64,000 bases of DNA from a virus: IMG/VR virus record IMGVR_UViG_3300049215_000771, positions 186,001 through 250,000 of that record; one strand, written 5' to 3'. Positions within the stretch are counted from its first letter, which is position 1; every line of letters starts with the position of its first letter. This document shows positions 8,274 to 16,310 of the stretch, in pieces. The notes beneath the pieces are model-generated. The model did not search any database. It saw only the letters and a program-made list of their open reading frames with translations, and was not told the DNA's origin. The translations under genes were made by a program, and so were the position numbers.

Positions 8274-8511
8274 AGTTGAGAATGATGGGCTGATTCTCGT
8301 AGCCCTCCACTTCAGAACTGGTTGTTCTGTCCTTGGCAAAATGCTTCGCCCTGAAGATTCCGTGCCCGTAGAATTAGTCTTGGAGGATGCAGACCCCAAT
8401 CTTGCAACCGTTGTTTGCGGCGCTTGCAAGCAGAAATTGGGAAAATGCAAAGTAAAACAACAAAATGTTCAAATCGGTAGGAAGACTTCGGTACAGCCCG
8501 AAGCTGAATAA
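8224..8511 (+). CDS. Small Cys-containing protein, 95 aa
   Basis: Overlaps the previous gene by 50 bases. Beta-rich sequence with CGACKQKLGKC at about residues 65-75, a likely metal-binding knuckle. Weak ribosome binding site; start uncertain. Confidence 0.5.
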   Translation: MLKDGQHQHGHQITTLEVENDGLILVALHFRTGCSVLGKMLRPEDSVPVELVLEDADPNLATVVCGACKQKLGKCKVKQQNVQIGRKTSVQPEAE

Positions 8512-8911
8512 GGGCACCACGGATCGCCGGGATGGAGGTTCTACGAAGTGGTGGCTTGTTATCGACGTTAGCCCCGGCATCGGTCGCTATTACCGTGACT
8601 TGTATGCCATGTCCCGCTGGAACGTCGATACCCTCCAGCGACCCCTGTGGGAAGCGCACATCTCGGTCATTCGAGATGAGAAGCCAAAACCTGGATTCGA
8701 GCCATTGTGGAACAAATACAACGGCAAGAAGATCGAATTCCTTTATGATGGCTACAACGCAACAGGTGACGGCGTTTACGTTTGGCTGCCCGTCGTCTGC
8801 GAGGAAGCATTGAGGATTCGGGAAGAACTCGGCCTGCCCAAGCATCCGTACTTCCCCTTGCACCTGACATTCGGCAATGCTAAAGGACAAACGCAATCGC
8901 TGCCTGAATGA
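8465..8911 (+). CDS. 2H phosphoesterase-superfamily protein, 148 aa
   Basis: Two H-x-S/T motifs are present: AHISVIRDE at about residue 65 and LHLTFGN at about 134, spaced as in 2H phosphodiesterases (RNA ligase T, CPDase). Between them lies EFLYDGYNATGDGVYVWLPVV. Such enzymes cleave 2',3'-cyclic or 2'-5' phosphodiesters. A related protein may be encoded at 57123-57488. Confidence 0.75.
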   Translation: MFKSVGRLRYSPKLNKGTTDRRDGGSTKWWLVIDVSPGIGRYYRDLYAMSRWNVDTLQRPLWEAHISVIRDEKPKPGFEPLWNKYNGKKIEFLYDGYNATGDGVYVWLPVVCEEALRIREELGLPKHPYFPLHLTFGNAKGQTQSLPE

Positions 8912-9302
8912 ACATTGCAACAAACAGCGCAGATCAAACCATATGGTTTGTGCTTTCTGTTGGAATTTGTTGCCAAGAAGCTGGAGGGTTGCAGTACCAA
9001 ACCAATGCACCAGTTTTACCAGAAAGGAATGGGAAGATCGTATCATCCGATTCTTCCGACTGACTAGCTTCCCAATGCCCAAGGTGAAATGTTGGCCGGA
9101 CGCCGATCTCGACAACTACGACCTGGTTAAGTTCGAGATTAAGCTGATGCAACATTTGTACCCCGAACTTGAAGATGACGGCCCACCGTGGGACGGCATC
9201 GAACGCTGCGAATGGTTGAAGCAGCAAATCACTGAAAGGTTTCAGGCCGAGGCCGCTGAAGTCGTGCGAGTGGAGTTAAAACGTGGAACCACCCCTCAGT
9301 AA
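8877..9302 (+). CDS. Zinc-binding hypothetical protein, 141 aa
   Basis: Begins with a cluster CLNEHC...HMVCAFCWNLLPRSW at residues 9-34, a likely zinc finger, then a helical region with EWLKQQITERFQAEAAEVV. Overlaps the 2H gene by 35 bases; a later ATG at 8943 would lose half of the zinc site. Confidence 0.55.
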   Translation: MLKDKRNRCLNEHCNKQRRSNHMVCAFCWNLLPRSWRVAVPNQCTSFTRKEWEDRIIRFFRLTSFPMPKVKCWPDADLDNYDLVKFEIKLMQHLYPELEDDGPPWDGIERCEWLKQQITERFQAEAAEVVRVELKRGTTPQ

Positions 9303-9478
9303 AGAAGAATTGTACCGTCAACACGCCGATGATCTGGAAAAGTTCAGGAAAATGACCGAGGCTGCTGTGAGGGGTTGGGTTCTACTTCGACGACGTTGGA
9401 CTTGAAGAAGGGAAGGAAATCCTTGAACATTATCGTTGGATAGACTCCGAGAGAGTCCGAGAGGAATTAACATCATGA
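9283..9478 (+). pseudogene. Short gene split by an apparent +1 frameshift
   Basis: GTG opens VEPPLSKEELYRQHADDLEK...TEAAVRG, which stops at about 9405. One base forward, the sequence continues GFYFDDVGLEEGKEILEHYR and ends at TGA 9476, overlapping the next ATG. The two pieces read as one small acidic protein of about 65 aa. Either a programmed +1 shift near AGGGGTTGGG or an indel. Confidence 0.5.
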
Positions 9479-9879
9479 GTAACACCGTGACGGTTGGGAA
9501 GATTAAACTACAAGATCATCCCACCAACCCTGACTTGCAAATCGGCACCATCAACGGACATCAAGTCGTTGTCGGTCGCCACTACGATCCAGACACCTTG
9601 GGATTTTTTATCCCCGAAGGTGCTATCGTGCCTGACAAACTGGCCGACGAGATGTGGGTCCGTGGACGACTCGCCGGCAAACAACGCAACCGTGTCAAAA
9701 CCAGGGAACTCCACGGCGTTCACTCGGAAGGACTGTTCTACGGCTCATGCTACTGGACCAAACAAGGCAACCAGTGGATCGAAGTCAGCAGCCCTTCTTG
9801 GAACAACAACTGGAAGGAAGGGGATGATGTCGCCAAAGAAGTCGGCATCACCTTCGCTGAAGAATTGGTCGAAGCATGA
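9475..9879 (+). CDS. Stand-alone OB-like domain of DraRnl-type RNA ligase, 134 aa
   Basis: VGKIKLQDHPTNPDLQIGTI, NGHQVVVGRHYDPDT, FFIPEGAIVPDKL and NRVKTRELHGVHSEGLFYG follow the N-terminal domain of DRB0094-family RNA ligases. The catalytic nucleotidyltransferase lysine motif is absent and the protein stops at 134 aa, so it would be an accessory or substrate-binding version. ATG overlaps the previous TGA. Confidence 0.6.
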   Translation: MSNTVTVGKIKLQDHPTNPDLQIGTINGHQVVVGRHYDPDTLGFFIPEGAIVPDKLADEMWVRGRLAGKQRNRVKTRELHGVHSEGLFYGSCYWTKQGNQWIEVSSPSWNNNWKEGDDVAKEVGITFAEELVEA

Positions 9880-10070
9880 TCCAAGAACCCCAACTTCATT
9901 GGTGGGAGAAATTGTTTTATTTTACGCTATGGTGTTTCATCATTGCCATGATTATCCCCATAGCTTCCCTGGTGTTCTTTCTCACCGGCACCTGGTACGG
10001 CAGCGGTGTTTATGGGGCACTATACCATCGCAGCGAACTTGGTAAATGGCCACCGAAGGAGAAGAAATGA
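9876..10070 (+). CDS. Single-span membrane protein, 64 aa
   Basis: One long hydrophobic segment, LFYFTLWCFIIAMIIPIASL, at residues 13-38, followed by a short polar end. Overlaps both neighbours by ATGA-type junctions. Confidence 0.6.
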   Translation: MIQEPQLHWWEKLFYFTLWCFIIAMIIPIASLVFFLTGTWYGSGVYGALYHRSELGKWPPKEKK

Positions 10071-10288
10071 ACTGTGCTTGCGGTCGCCCACTTCACTACA
10101 ACGATCCCAATGCCCAGGCTCAGGTCCAACGCCTCGTGGATCAACTTGGTGAATATACCACCATTACCGTCCCTGGCATCGGTAGCTACAAGGTCCAGCG
10201 CCACTATATCGGGCTGCATGGCGTTGTCGCTGCCGAACTCCCTAAACTCGCCCGCAAAGGTATTGTTGAGGAAATCCACAATGGATGA
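10067..10288 (+). CDS. Hypothetical protein, 73 aa
   Basis: ATG 10067 chosen because GAAGGAGAAGAA lies directly upstream; an earlier in-frame ATG at 10046 lacks this. CACGRPLHY near the N-terminus may bind metal; the rest is alpha/beta. Confidence 0.6.
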   Translation: MNCACGRPLHYNDPNAQAQVQRLVDQLGEYTTITVPGIGSYKVQRHYIGLHGVVAAELPKLARKGIVEEIHNG

Positions 10289-10649
10289 CCCGAAAGCGTT
10301 TGTTGAAGATTTCATCAAGGCCAACTTCGACCTGACACCTGGCATGATCCTCGAAGTCCATGACACTGAGGAAATCAACAGCCTCGCCGCCACGGTCAAG
10401 AACCTCGACTACGACTACCAGGCCGAACAGTGGGTCCAGGACATCATGACCGATGAAGTCAATGGTGGGCCACGCAAATTCGCCCTCGCCAAGTTCATCC
10501 TGAAAGACGACCAAGGCATCCGGGCCGTCTGGAAGGTTCTGCCCAACATGGATGTCGCAATTGTCGAAAAATCACCCCGCTTTACCGGCGAGTGGGTGTT
10601 GAATTTACCATTCACGCCGAGACGGAAGGAACAGTACGATGGCGAATAG
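10281..10649 (+). CDS. Hypothetical protein, 122 aa
   Basis: ATG overlaps the previous gene end. Helical acidic N-terminus, then ALAKFILKDDQGIRAVWKVLP and a basic end. No family recognised. Overlaps the DUF6717-like gene by 11 bases. Confidence 0.6.
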   Translation: MDDPKAFVEDFIKANFDLTPGMILEVHDTEEINSLAATVKNLDYDYQAEQWVQDIMTDEVNGGPRKFALAKFILKDDQGIRAVWKVLPNMDVAIVEKSPRFTGEWVLNLPFTPRRKEQYDGE

Positions 10650-11067
10650 CCTCATGGTCATCAAACCCTACCAGTGGGAAGGCATTTGGGTGTTTGATGA
10701 CGAAACCACCGGCCTCGTCAAAGAAGCCTTGGTCGCAGGGACCGACAAAATCCTTGAAGGACTTTGTAACTTCAACAACATCCCGATGGAGTCCGCCAAG
10801 AAGGGCTTCCGGCTCATCTTCTCCGAGACGCCGTTCCCCGGCTGGCAACTCCACGCCAAACACGACAAGTCCGACGTGGGCGATGGCGACCTGGGCAGCG
10901 ACCAGGTGTTTGGCAACTGGTACGAAGTCGTTGACATGCTCGACCACACCGGCAAGTCCCAGCAATACGTCAAGGGCATGAAGGGATGGCTGTGCCCCGC
11001 CCTGTTCAAATACTTCGACCACACGCCCAAAAACCTCTACGCCAAGGCCGAGGAAATCAAGGACTGA
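10639..11067 (+). CDS. DUF6717-like protein, 142 aa
   Basis: VIKPYQWEGIWVFDDETTGL, EALVAGTDKI, FRLIFSETPFPGWQL and WLCPALFKYFDHTPKNLYAK match DUF6717 as I remember it. Paralog of the protein at 1519-1980 but closer to the family pattern. Last gene before a terminator, so it ends this long overlapping operon. Confidence 0.7.
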   Translation: MANSLMVIKPYQWEGIWVFDDETTGLVKEALVAGTDKILEGLCNFNNIPMESAKKGFRLIFSETPFPGWQLHAKHDKSDVGDGDLGSDQVFGNWYEVVDMLDHTGKSQQYVKGMKGWLCPALFKYFDHTPKNLYAKAEEIKD

Positions 11068-11090
11068 TAACACCAACAAAACAACGCCTA

Positions 11091-11121
11091 CAGCCGGCAT
11101 TCCTGCCGGCTGTTGTCATTT
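11091..11121 (+). terminator. Rho-independent terminator
   Basis: CAGCCGGCA/TGCCGGCTG perfect stem with a 4-base loop, followed by TTGTCATTT. Confidence 0.8.
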
Positions 11122-11128
11122 ATACGGT

Positions 11129-11344
11129 ATGAACAACCTCAAATATCGTGAGTGGGAAAATAAGAGATTCCGTTTCAACGACGGCACGTTCTACCACGAC
11201 CGCTTCAAGGATAACACAGGCACTATCCTCAAGATCGGACCAATACTTGCGCATTACCAGATGGATGACGATAAAACTGTGTACACCATGCCGCTGCAAA
11301 ACCTCGACAAAAAAATGGATGTGGTCACTTTAGTTCAGGATTGA
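11129..11344 (+). CDS. Hypothetical protein, 71 aa, possibly leaderless
   Basis: ATG lies 8 bases after the start of TATACGG and directly after a terminator, with no ribosome binding site. A small beta-rich protein: NDGTFYHDRF, TGTILKIGPIL, TVYTMPLQNL, suggesting a small barrel. Confidence 0.6.
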   Translation: MNNLKYREWENKRFRFNDGTFYHDRFKDNTGTILKIGPILAHYQMDDDKTVYTMPLQNLDKKMDVVTLVQD

Positions 11345-11373
11345 TTTACAAGCTAATCGCTCCGTGGTATAAT
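11345..11373 (+). promoter_or_regulatory. Promoter TTTACA-17-TATAAT
   Basis: TTTACA at 11345-11350, TATAAT at 11368-11373, spacer 17, GTGG before the -10. The ATG of the next gene is only 5 bases after the -10, so the mRNA should be leaderless. Confidence 0.85.
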
Positions 11374-11378
11374 CCGGC

Positions 11379-11585
11379 ATGAAGTACATCATCACCGTGG
11401 AAATCACAAAGGACGACCGGCCTGTTAAACCCAAAGACCTGCGTGGGCAAATGGTCGCCAAGTTCCCCAGGGTCGCCCCAAAATTGTTCAAGAAAGCCAT
11501 TCGCCTTCTGTGCTGGCCGTTCGGAGCCAACATCAAAGTGGAATTCGTCGAAGAAGACGAAAAACCCAGGAAGAACAACAAGTGA
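11379..11585 (+). CDS. Hypothetical protein, 68 aa, leaderless
   Basis: Transcription from the promoter at 11345-11373 would begin at or next to this ATG. KYIITVEITKDDRPVKPKDL then a basic helix (KLFKKAIRLL) and a charged tail. Function unknown. Confidence 0.6.
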   Translation: MKYIITVEITKDDRPVKPKDLRGQMVAKFPRVAPKLFKKAIRLLCWPFGANIKVEFVEEDEKPRKNNK

Positions 11586-11959
11586 CCATCGACGTGGATG
11601 CTCCTGAATACCAACTCGACCCTCCTCCACCACGATATTCCAAGTGGAAGGTCGGCTTGTTCTGTTGGTTTACGTTCTTGCTGTTGATTTGTTTCTTCTA
11701 TCCCTACGAGGATGGACAAATCAACTGGCTCGGCGTGGGGATCAATTCGTTGTTCATGCTGGTGTACGGACTGGAAATCTACAGAAGGCGAAAACAGGTC
11801 ATGCTCCTGGAACGCCTCCATCGACACTTTGAGGCGCTGAAACGCATTGTCAAAACACCTACAATGCGTTATGATGAGGAAACCAAGACATACTTCCTGA
11901 CCTGGCTGTTCAGCCTCACGCCGGAAGATGTTGACAAAATGATGATGAGGAAACAATGA
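11582..11959 (+). CDS. Two-span membrane protein, 125 aa
   Basis: GTG start overlaps the previous TGA. Two hydrophobic segments, VGLFCWFTFLLLICFFYPY at about 24-42 and GVGINSLFMLVYGLEIY at about 52-68, followed by a charged helical tail. Confidence 0.6.
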   Translation: MTIDVDAPEYQLDPPPPRYSKWKVGLFCWFTFLLLICFFYPYEDGQINWLGVGINSLFMLVYGLEIYRRRKQVMLLERLHRHFEALKRIVKTPTMRYDEETKTYFLTWLFSLTPEDVDKMMMRKQ

Positions 11960-12381
11960 AAGAAACCATCGAACGCATTATGGATATTGTCTACCAGGAC
12001 AAGGCCCGCATTACTGGTCATATGGCCCAGGCACTTGCACTTACCATCAAGCCTATCCTGGAAGCACTCGGTAAACCCGAAGACGCCCCAGCAGTCTGCG
12101 AACAACTCGCCGAACAACTCACACCACTCGGCGAAGAAATCGGGCGGGAAGCATACGCCAAGTTCTACACGGATGAGCAACTGAATCGCCTTGCCGACTT
12201 CCACGAAGCAAACCCGTGGTATACCGGCACCCAAGGCGATGCCCAGGTGTGGATCACTGAACAGGTCGCTCAACGAAGCCGCCCGTTCGTCGAAGCGATC
12301 CTCAACAAATACATCGAGGACGACGATGAGCCTGCAACAGCAATCACCGACAACTCTCAAATTCCCGAAGCCCTTCAGTGA
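11956..12381 (+). CDS. DUF2059-like helical protein, 141 aa
   Basis: AYAKFYTDEQLNRLADFHEA followed by TGTQGDAQVWITEQVAQ resembles the DUF2059 core (tail-end YAKYFTDEELKALAAFYESP pattern). No signal peptide. ATGA coupling to both neighbours. Confidence 0.5.
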   Translation: MKETIERIMDIVYQDKARITGHMAQALALTIKPILEALGKPEDAPAVCEQLAEQLTPLGEEIGREAYAKFYTDEQLNRLADFHEANPWYTGTQGDAQVWITEQVAQRSRPFVEAILNKYIEDDDEPATAITDNSQIPEALQ

Positions 12382-12796
12382 TTACGCCGACGAAGTTCTC
12401 TACCTGCTTGTCAACCGTGGCCCACAAGCAGGTAGAGAACTTCGTGCTGCCCTCAATGAAGGCAAAACCTGGTTCTGGCAACGCTGGTCCACTGCCGGGT
12501 TCTACAAACTGATGTCCGACCTGGAAGATGCCGGCATCGTGCAGTTCACCGTCGATTGCCATATTGAAGGCTTCGATGACTACATGCTGCACCCACGCCA
12601 TCGCATCTATAACCCTGCCGAAATCGACAACGTGGCTGGGAAACAAGTCCTGTTCACCACGGCCTTCGGCAAGCCCCAAAAAGGAACTGTCAGCTATCAG
12701 GAAGGACACAAACTGTTCATCAACTGGTTGAATCCAAACCTCAACATCATGCAGGCTGTTCGTTTCGCCCACAAAGTTTTACTTACGGGGAAATGA
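12326..12796 (+). CDS. Winged-helix-like protein, 156 aa
   Basis: DYADEVLYLLVNRGPQAGRE followed by FYKLMSDLEDAGIVQFT looks like a PadR-type winged helix. A C-terminal half with beta strands (KQVLFTTAFG, KLFINWLNP) follows. Possibly a DNA-binding regulator; no family match certain. Overlaps the previous gene by 56 bases. Confidence 0.5.
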   Translation: MSLQQQSPTTLKFPKPFSDYADEVLYLLVNRGPQAGRELRAALNEGKTWFWQRWSTAGFYKLMSDLEDAGIVQFTVDCHIEGFDDYMLHPRHRIYNPAEIDNVAGKQVLFTTAFGKPQKGTVSYQEGHKLFINWLNPNLNIMQAVRFAHKVLLTGK

Positions 12797-13128
12797 TGCA
12801 CGATCCAACCCACGAATACTCGGATGATTGTGAGGGCTGCCGCCCCTGTATGCAAGACCGTAATACCGGCGAAGTCCTGCCGGATGACCACCCCGACGTG
12901 ATCGCCATGCGCAAGGTCTTCTATGAAGACTTCACCCTGGCCGAACGCCGGGCCTACCATCGTGCTATTTTCCAAAACAGCAAAAATGCCTTCGACCACG
13001 CCTGCGCCAACCGGATCATGGAGGCAATGGTGAAGGCAATCGGCGGCACAATCGAACGCTGGGCCAAACCCGGCGAGATCGAGGCGATGCAGGAAGAGTT
13101 TCAAAGGAGAAAGAACAATGCCGGATGA
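12793..13128 (+). CDS. Hypothetical protein, 111 aa
   Basis: N-terminal CEGCRPC cluster (residues 13-19) preceded by His/Asp, then helices (FTLAERRAYHRAIFQ, RIMEAMVKAIGG). Overlaps both neighbours. Confidence 0.6.
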   Translation: MMHDPTHEYSDDCEGCRPCMQDRNTGEVLPDDHPDVIAMRKVFYEDFTLAERRAYHRAIFQNSKNAFDHACANRIMEAMVKAIGGTIERWAKPGEIEAMQEEFQRRKNNAG

Positions 13129-13801
13129 TTTCCAATACTTCAAGGGTCTGAACCCCAAGAAGAAACAACCCGAAGGTTTCGCCGAGATTCCTCCTCAGCC
13201 GCCCGAAGTTCGACAACCTGCCAACCCGCAAGGTTATGTTGAATTCGCCCAGGCATGGAACCCCGCTGCCCAGGCAGAAATCGACGAGATGTTCCGGGCC
13301 TTCAACGAGTCCGGGCAAGACTCCCAGCGTGTTTTCTCCAGCGCCCTCGTCGGCAACATCAACGGCCCCCACGGAATGCACACCCTGCATATCCAACGTG
13401 GTAAACCAGAAGGTACAATCTGGCCCAACGGCAGCACGGCGGGTGATAGCCTCGAAGATGAATACAACAGCTTGCGACAGGTCATGCTCGAAGCCCAACC
13501 GCCAAACCCGCCTTACCACAACGGCATCCCGGCTGAAGACATCGGCCCCATCGACCAGGCATGGTTCGTGCTGTTTGATGACTGCACCAGGCTCGATCCG
13601 CCCCTCATGGATGAGTACAACAGGCCATTTCACGATGAGTGGAATGCCTTGATGAATTGCTGGCCCAACAACGCCCTCATCGCCGACATCTGGAATCGCC
13701 GCCGCATGACCTTCGCCCAACTCGTCGAGCGTGTGCGCAATATGGTTGTCGCCCCCGAAGACCCCAACCTCAAATATCACTGGTATGACAGGACGGAGTA
13801 A
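13118..13801 (+). CDS. Hypothetical protein, 227 aa
   Basis: GGAG lies upstream of ATG. Disordered Pro-rich first 45 residues, then an alpha/beta domain with GPHGMHTLHIQRG. Its C-terminus is helical and aromatic (KYHWYDRTE). No family recognised. Confidence 0.6.
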   Translation: MPDDFQYFKGLNPKKKQPEGFAEIPPQPPEVRQPANPQGYVEFAQAWNPAAQAEIDEMFRAFNESGQDSQRVFSSALVGNINGPHGMHTLHIQRGKPEGTIWPNGSTAGDSLEDEYNSLRQVMLEAQPPNPPYHNGIPAEDIGPIDQAWFVLFDDCTRLDPPLMDEYNRPFHDEWNALMNCWPNNALIADIWNRRRMTFAQLVERVRNMVVAPEDPNLKYHWYDRTE

Positions 13802-13804
13802 ACC

Positions 13805-14119
13805 ATGCGCAGACTCATCCAACGGATCAGAAACTTCATCAGCCCGCCCGAACCACCGAAACCGCATCTGCCTGTCCTCTACACCAAGGAGCAGGCGGAA
13901 CAAATCCTGCAACTTGTCATCGACGGATGCTGGCAACAACGAAACTTCTGCATCCGTGAAGGACATCAGGGCATGGCCGGATTGTTCGGCGAAGAAGCAC
14001 AACGAGTCCAACGTGCCAAAGATGAACTCCAGGATTTCAACGATTCGGATGTCATTCTCGCCAATACCCGCCCTTACTTCAGCCTGCTACAGACCAGGTA
14101 TCCAACAAGGGCCAACTAA
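13805..14119 (+). CDS. Hypothetical protein, 104 aa
   Basis: Basic N-terminal helix (MRRLIQRIRNFI), a Pro-rich turn, then an EQAEQILQLVIDG helix and a long charged helix. No family recognised. Confidence 0.6.
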   Translation: MRRLIQRIRNFISPPEPPKPHLPVLYTKEQAEQILQLVIDGCWQQRNFCIREGHQGMAGLFGEEAQRVQRAKDELQDFNDSDVILANTRPYFSLLQTRYPTRAN

Positions 14120-14293
14120 ATGTACGAAATAAGGAAAGAAAGCGCCGTCCTCTCCCAAGGACAAACTCCCGAAGAAGCCATCAGCAAACTCACTGGCCGG
14201 CACGAGAAAACTGAATTGTGGTTCCGGGGCCAATTCGTCGCTGAACTCGAACATACGGAAGAAAAAATCCACACGCATTGGGTGGGAGACTGA
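14120..14293 (+). CDS. Small protein, 57 aa
   Basis: ATG directly after the previous stop; TGA overlaps the next ATG. Sequence MYEIRKESAVLSQGQTPEEA...LWFRGQFVAELEH is a plausible small alpha/beta protein. Codon usage agrees with its neighbours. Confidence 0.6.
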   Translation: MYEIRKESAVLSQGQTPEEAISKLTGRHEKTELWFRGQFVAELEHTEEKIHTHWVGD

Positions 14294-14847
14294 TGGCAAT
14301 ACTCAAAGGCTTCCCTCCAAGCAGTAGCATCAGTCCTGGCCCACGCATCAGGACTGCTACCCGTTGGGAACAAACACAAGAAATCATCGACATGGCCGAA
14401 CCACTGACAATGCTCGACATGATGGGAAAAGTTCTCAACAATCCCACCATGTACCTCGCCGAAGCCAATATCTTCAAGTTTGAAGATTTCTGGCATGGGT
14501 GGACGCTGGGCAGGGTCCGGCCCGATGAGAATAAGTTCATGCTGGCGTTTTACGACTGGACAATAGAGAAAGTGAAAAGCAAATGCCCCCGTGAGAACGG
14601 CTGGGCCTTCATGTTTCACCAACTCGCCAAGGAGAAACAACGAGAAGAATCTGATTCCCTCAAAAACAAACCGCTCAGGAAGTCAGACGACATCTTGTTC
14701 TGCTCCAAGAGATCGGAAGAACTTGCCCTCGATTACCTTGCCACCTACTGGTTTCGCTTCATCCAAGAAACCCCAGCGGAGAATTTCCCCTATGACACCG
14801 AAAAAGCCAAACACGTCAAACCCTGGCGAACCATCGACGACCTATGA
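14293..14847 (+). CDS. Hypothetical protein with C-terminal RTIDD tag, 184 aa
   Basis: TGATG overlap gives the start. Helical protein with aromatic patches (FEDFWHGWTLGRV, FYDWTIEKVKSK). It ends VKPWRTIDDL, a variant of the R(S/T)IDD tag found at the ends of five other proteins in this window. Confidence 0.65.
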   Translation: MAILKGFPPSSSISPGPRIRTATRWEQTQEIIDMAEPLTMLDMMGKVLNNPTMYLAEANIFKFEDFWHGWTLGRVRPDENKFMLAFYDWTIEKVKSKCPRENGWAFMFHQLAKEKQREESDSLKNKPLRKSDDILFCSKRSEELALDYLATYWFRFIQETPAENFPYDTEKAKHVKPWRTIDDL

Positions 14848-15058
14848 AGTGACCTTGCAACATAGCGTCAACGGCAAGGTCAAAGCTACCAAAGCCTGTG
14901 ATGTCACAGCCGACAGCGAAGATGAAGCTATCCAGTGCGCCCTCGAAGTCGCTGGAAGCTGCCAGGGCGGAATGTTCAACACATTCCTGGAAGGCAAACA
15001 TGAACTCACCGTCGTCTCCTGTACCATTGTGCCCCAACCACAACGCCCCATTCCATGA
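14792..15058 (+). CDS. Hypothetical protein, 88 aa
   Basis: ATG inside the previous gene (56-base overlap). After a short linker, YEVTLQHSVNGKVKATKACD, DEAIQCALEVAG and HELTVVSCTIVPQ suggest a small alpha/beta fold. Start uncertain. Confidence 0.5.
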   Translation: MTPKKPNTSNPGEPSTTYEVTLQHSVNGKVKATKACDVTADSEDEAIQCALEVAGSCQGGMFNTFLEGKHELTVVSCTIVPQPQRPIP

Positions 15059-15458
15059 CTGGCTTACATGCTACGATTGCTACATACTCTACATGAAAGC
15101 TACAAGGAACAAACGCAAGCGAGACAAACGACGGAAGTATCGTAACATCCGTATCCAAAGCCCCGCTAACAAGTGGACCCAACTTGAAGCCATCTTGGAT
15201 CATTGCAAAGAAGCCCTCGCCTATGCCTCCAAGAACAACGACTGGAATAACCTCGACTGGCCCCCAGGTTGGTCCTACGAGAAGTGGCGCTTCCTCCGAG
15301 ACTACGCCAGGGAGAAACTGGAAAACCATCACCAAGGTCGCATGAACCGTATCATGGGCGGTCCAAAACAAACCGAAGCCTTCAATGAGTGGCTGTTCGA
15401 TATGTGCGACATACTCCACCATGCTCGCCAAGAAGGAATCTTGCCCGACGAAAGGTGA
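15000..15458 (+). CDS. Zinc-finger-like hypothetical protein, 152 aa
   Basis: ATG 15000 chosen because it includes CPNHNAPFHDWLTCYDC (residues 11-27), a likely zinc site; an ATG at 15093 would lose it. A very basic stretch (KATRNKRKRDKRRKYRNIR) and a helical, Trp-rich remainder follow. Confidence 0.5.
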   Translation: MNSPSSPVPLCPNHNAPFHDWLTCYDCYILYMKATRNKRKRDKRRKYRNIRIQSPANKWTQLEAILDHCKEALAYASKNNDWNNLDWPPGWSYEKWRFLRDYAREKLENHHQGRMNRIMGGPKQTEAFNEWLFDMCDILHHARQEGILPDER

Positions 15459-15460
15459 AT

Positions 15461-15766
15461 ATGCTGGCCGTTCAAACCCAAAGCAAAATAGACGGACTTT
15501 GGCAAAACGTGAAGCGATTCCGTAAAAAAACCACCAAAACCGAAGTTGATCGTCAGTTTTTGTGGTGGAAGTGGAAAGGCGTTATCACAACACCCGAAGA
15601 TACGACTGCGTTCAGAAAACGAGTGGCGGAATTTGCCTCGTCAATCAACAACACTGGCGAAAACATCAGAATTCAAGAATACCTTCCAGCCTATGACGAA
15701 TATGGAATGAAATGGTATCCGAGCGACTGGTCTGAAACTGTGTGGCTTAATGGCGAATGGCTATGA
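15461..15766 (+). CDS. Hypothetical protein, 101 aa
   Basis: Basic N-terminal half (WQNVKRFRKKTTK), aromatic C-terminal half (YPSDWSETVWLNGEWL). AAAGG lies upstream of ATG. Unknown. Confidence 0.55.
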   Translation: MLAVQTQSKIDGLWQNVKRFRKKTTKTEVDRQFLWWKWKGVITTPEDTTAFRKRVAEFASSINNTGENIRIQEYLPAYDEYGMKWYPSDWSETVWLNGEWL

Positions 15767-15954
15767 ACGATCTCGACAAAGATTGGTCGCCCAATGACGA
15801 TTACTTCTATGAGATTCAAGATGCCAAGTTATGGACAACACCCATCAATGAAGAAGGATACCAAAAAATAATCGACCTTATCTTGGAACTGCCCAACCTG
15901 AAACCCAAGAAGAAACGCTGGCGATCTATCGACGACCCCATCGAACCGAGCTAA
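15757..15954 (+). CDS. Small acidic protein with C-terminal RSIDD tag, 65 aa
   Basis: ATG at 15757 or 15763. Acidic aromatic N-terminus (DDYFYEIQDAKLW), helix, then KPKKKRWRSIDDPIEPS. The WRSIDDP end matches tags on other window proteins, here preceded by four basic residues. Confidence 0.65.
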   Translation: MAMNDLDKDWSPNDDYFYEIQDAKLWTTPINEEGYQKIIDLILELPNLKPKKKRWRSIDDPIEPS

Positions 15955-15956
15955 TC

Positions 15957-16310
15957 ATGGAAAAAGAACTCAGCTTCCAAGTCCTCGACCTGGAAGACAT
16001 CAACGTGTGCTACTCCGAAGGCGTCCTGAAGGTCATCACCCTTCTCGACAAGCCTACCCACACCCTCAATGGCTACATCGAACTCCTCGCTCGTAAAGCC
16101 ATGCGTGACTACCCGCTCAAATTCGATCCCTCCGAGAACCCCTTCATCAATGCCGTCGCCAACGATAATGTCTTCAAAGCCCAAGTTGGCTACGTCAGTT
16201 TTATCTTCACCGCAGCTAACTACAACGGCAAGAACACCATCTTCGTGTTCCTTTGGGAAGAACTGGAGGAACAAGAAATCCAAGATGGCCAAACAAGGAG
16301 GAAAACATGA
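15957..16310 (+). CDS. Hypothetical protein, 117 aa
   Basis: ATG 2 bases after the previous stop. Alpha/beta sequence: FQVLDLEDINVCYSEGVLKV, FKAQVGYVSFIFTAANY, NTIFVFLWEEL. Its last codons carry AAGGAGG for the next gene. Confidence 0.6.
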   Translation: MEKELSFQVLDLEDINVCYSEGVLKVITLLDKPTHTLNGYIELLARKAMRDYPLKFDPSENPFINAVANDNVFKAQVGYVSFIFTAANYNGKNTIFVFLWEELEEQEIQDGQTRRKT

